In this document: positions 5,378-6,948 of the stretch, piece by piece
Layout of the letters: every line of letters starts with the position of its first letter
How positions within the stretch are numbered: position 1 is the stretch's first letter
Assembly (NCBI GenBank): GCA_046048295.1
Contig: JBJOGJ010000209.1
Location: 1-6,948 of the forward strand
Direction of reading: 5' to 3'
Length of the DNA: 6,948 nucleotides
Source: CBDCWA01 sp046048295
Lineage (GTDB): Bacteria > Pseudomonadota > Alphaproteobacteria > Rhizobiales > Hyphomicrobiaceae
Notes under the pieces: generated by a model
Seen by the model: only the letters and a program-made list of their open reading frames with translations
Databases searched by the model: none
Told to the model about the DNA's origin: nothing
Made by a program: the position numbers and the translations under genes

Positions 5378-6529
5378 ATGGCGACAAATGAATCCAGGAA
5401 GCTGGCAAGCATAGAAGAGGTGATCGAGGACGCGCGGCAGGGACGGATGTTCATCCTGGTCGATGACGAGAACCGCGAGAACGAAGGCGACCTCGTGATC
5501 CCGGCCGAGAAGGCTTCTGCAGACGTCGTGAATTTCATGGCCAAGCATGGCCGAGGCCTGATCTGCCTTTCGCTGACGCAGGAACGGGTGACCGAGCTGG
5601 GCTTGCAGCCGATGTCGCCGCACAACCAGACCCGCCACCAGACGGCATTCACCGTGTCGATCGAGGCCCGCGAGGGCGTTACCACCGGCATTTCCGCCGC
5701 CGATCGCGCGCGCACCATCGCCGTTGCCATAGATCCGGAGAAAGGTCGCCAGGACATTGTCACGCCCGGACACGTGTTTCCGTTGGTAGCTCAGCAGGGC
5801 GGAGTCTTGATACGCGCCGGCCACACCGAGGCGGCGGTGGATATCGCGCGCATGGCCGGGCTCAAGCCGGCCGGCGTGATCTGCGAGATTATGAACGACG
5901 ACGGCTCGATGGCCCGGATGCCGGATCTGCTGCCGTTTGCAGAGCGTCACAACCTGAAGATCGCCACCATTGCAGACCTGATCGCCTACCGTCGGCGCAC
6001 CGAGCATCTGATCGAGGTTGTCGCAGAGACGACCATTGCGAGCCGCTTCGGAGGCCAGTTCAGGGCCCGCGTCTACGCCAACAAAGTTAACTACGCTGAG
6101 CATATTGCACTGGTCCGCGGCGATTTGTCAGGCGATGAGCCGGTTTACGTGAGGATGCACCAGTTTAATCTGCTTGCTGATGCGCTCGGTGACACGAGCA
6201 TCGGTCAGTTCTTTGGTGGCGAGGCACGGGCGCGCGGAGGCGAACTCGAGGCTTCACTCCGCTTCATCGCCAGCGTCAACCGGGGTGTCATCGTGATCAT
6301 TCGCGAGCCGACACCGACGAGCGTGAGCCGTGCGGTGCGCGAACGGGAGGGACAGTCGATGAAGAAGCCGATAGCCGAGCTGCGCCAGTACGGTATCGGT
6401 GCCCAGATCCTCCAGGACCTGGGCGTTCGCAAGATGGTGTTGCTGACCAATACGCAGCGCAACATCGTCGGACTCGACGGCTACGGGCTGACACTGGTCG
6501 GACAGCAGCCGCTACCTGGGACGAAATGA
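5378..6529 (+). CDS. ribB: RibBX-type 3,4-dihydroxy-2-butanone-4-phosphate synthase with degenerate GTP cyclohydrolase II domain
   Basis: DHBP synthase converts ribulose 5-phosphate to the four-carbon unit of riboflavin plus formate. Residues 1 to about 205 are an intact RibB domain: DDENRENEGDL (29-39) with the acidic Mg2+ site, PHNQTRHQTAFTVSI (81-95), VTTGISAADRA (101-111), GHVFPL (131-136), AGHTEA (147-152) with catalytic His149, and GVICEIMNDDG (166-176) with Glu170. The second half aligns with GTP cyclohydrolase II only in outline (VRMH, GELEASLRFIA, YGIGAQILQDLGV, LLTNT), and has no cysteine at all, so the three zinc ligands are missing, as is the GRGIGL motif, replaced around residues 308-323. 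It matches the described RibBX variant, and is expected to be a DHBP synthase only. The ATG at 5378 has AGGA (5370-5373) upstream. It diverges from the cupin operon and is followed after 58 bases by a hydrolase gene on the same strand. A second, housekeeping RibA would be needed elsewhere. Confidence 0.93.
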   Translation: MATNESRKLASIEEVIEDARQGRMFILVDDENRENEGDLVIPAEKASADVVNFMAKHGRGLICLSLTQERVTELGLQPMSPHNQTRHQTAFTVSIEAREGVTTGISAADRARTIAVAIDPEKGRQDIVTPGHVFPLVAQQGGVLIRAGHTEAAVDIARMAGLKPAGVICEIMNDDGSMARMPDLLPFAERHNLKIATIADLIAYRRRTEHLIEVVAETTIASRFGGQFRARVYANKVNYAEHIALVRGDLSGDEPVYVRMHQFNLLADALGDTSIGQFFGGEARARGGELEASLRFIASVNRGVIVIIREPTPTSVSRAVREREGQSMKKPIAELRQYGIGAQILQDLGVRKMVLLTNTQRNIVGLDGYGLTLVGQQPLPGTK

Positions 6530-6532
6530 GAT

Positions 6533-6558
6533 AGACTGGCCGCCCGCATGGCCGGTCT
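6533..6558 (+). terminator. Hairpin after ribB, weak terminator or mRNA-stabilising stem
   Basis: AGACTGGCC (6533-6541) pairs with GGCCGGTCT (6550-6558) over 9 positions, with one wobble pair and an 8-base loop, beginning 4 bases after the ribB stop. The following bases are not T-rich, so read-through into the hydrolase gene is likely. Possible roles are partial termination or message processing. Confidence 0.33.
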
Positions 6559-6587
6559 GACAACGAACGATAGAATTTGGAGGCAGA

Positions 6588-6948
6588 ATGGCCAACGACG
6601 GGAACAGCGAGCACCTGACGCTCAGCGGCATGAAGATTGAGGTGACGCGCCGCGGCAAGGGCGCGCCGTTGCTTGTGCTCTATGGCGAGGAAGCACTCGA
6701 GTTCGGTAGTGCCGCTCTCGATGACCTAGCCAAGGATCATGAACTCATCATGCCGTCGCTGCCGGGGTTCGGTACCTCCGAGCGACCTGATTGGGTCTCC
6801 CGTCCCGACGATTCAGCCTACGTTGTCCTCGACCTTGTCGACCGCCTGAAGCTGAAGGATGTGCCGGTGATCGGCTTCAGCTACGGTGGCTGGATCGCCG
6901 CCGAGGTGGCAACCAAGGACGATGGCTTCATGTCCAGGCTGGTGCTTG
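6588..6948 (+). CDS. Alpha/beta-fold hydrolase, N-terminal part (runs off right edge)
   Basis: An open frame of 120 codons begins at ATG 6588-6590 behind a strong SD, GGAGG (6579-6583), and continues through the window edge, so the C-terminal half with the acid and His of the triad is not visible. The translation has the alpha/beta hydrolase layout: first strands (about 14-33), a PSLPGFGTSERP loop (57-68), and the nucleophile elbow GFSYGGW with Ser98. The downstream helix reads GGWIAAEVA, identical to the minus-strand hydrolase at 1302-2126, where the Ser is also residue 98. The usual His-Gly of the oxyanion hole is replaced by Tyr-Gly (32-33, in LYGEEA), an uncommon change. It is 58 bases behind ribB on the same strand and may be co-transcribed. 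Substrate unknown; likely in the same pathway as the divergent operon. Confidence 0.85.
   Translation, partial: MANDGNSEHLTLSGMKIEVTRRGKGAPLLVLYGEEALEFGSAALDDLAKDHELIMPSLPGFGTSERPDWVSRPDDSAYVVLDLVDRLKLKDVPVIGFSYGGWIAAEVATKDDGFMSRLVL

Noticed and set aside
5294..6103. Long minus-strand open frame (269 codons) opposite ribB
   Set aside because: It lies wholly antisense to the well-supported RibB domain and its translation shows no recognisable family; GC-rich genes commonly leave the opposite frames open.

Overview
The window looks like a piece of a GC-rich proteobacterial chromosome, most likely an alphaproteobacterium. The GC-rich third codon positions, a Bug/TctC-type periplasmic binding protein and a RibBX-type riboflavin enzyme all fit; the exact taxon is inference. 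I see no mobile element, CRISPR array, tRNA or rRNA. Coding density is high, and all assignments come from reading the translations, not from a search.

Layout. Bases 2-85 (+) hold what may be the last 27 codons of a gene that enters from the left. From 5096 down to 106, six genes on the minus strand form a probable operon, in transcription order: a small cupin (5096-4602), a Bug/TctC solute-binding protein (4470-3439), a luciferase-like FMN-dependent monooxygenase (3370-2123), an alpha/beta hydrolase (2126-1302), a DUF2390/TIGR02444 protein (1305-796) and a UbiX-family flavin prenyltransferase (711-106). Monooxygenase, hydrolase and DUF2390 are locked together by two successive 4-base TTGA stop/start overlaps, each with a Shine-Dalgarno (SD) sequence inside the preceding gene. 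A 281-base divergent region (5097-5377) with several inverted repeats separates this operon from plus-strand genes: a RibBX-type DHBP synthase (5378-6529) whose GTP cyclohydrolase II half has lost its zinc cysteines, and a second alpha/beta hydrolase (6588 to the right edge, truncated).

How the genes may work together. The set resembles a catabolic module for an organic acid or (hetero)aromatic compound: capture of the substrate in the periplasm (TctC-like), FMN-dependent oxygenation (LLM enzyme), hydrolysis of the product (one or both alpha/beta hydrolases), and a cupin that may be an enzyme or a sensor. UbiX makes prenylated FMN for UbiD-type decarboxylases, and DHBP synthase supplies a riboflavin precursor, so three proteins bear on flavin supply or use. 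A flavin-centred pathway is the most interesting reading. The substrate is unknown, and neither a UbiD decarboxylase, a flavin reductase nor the TctA/TctB membrane subunits are present in the window.
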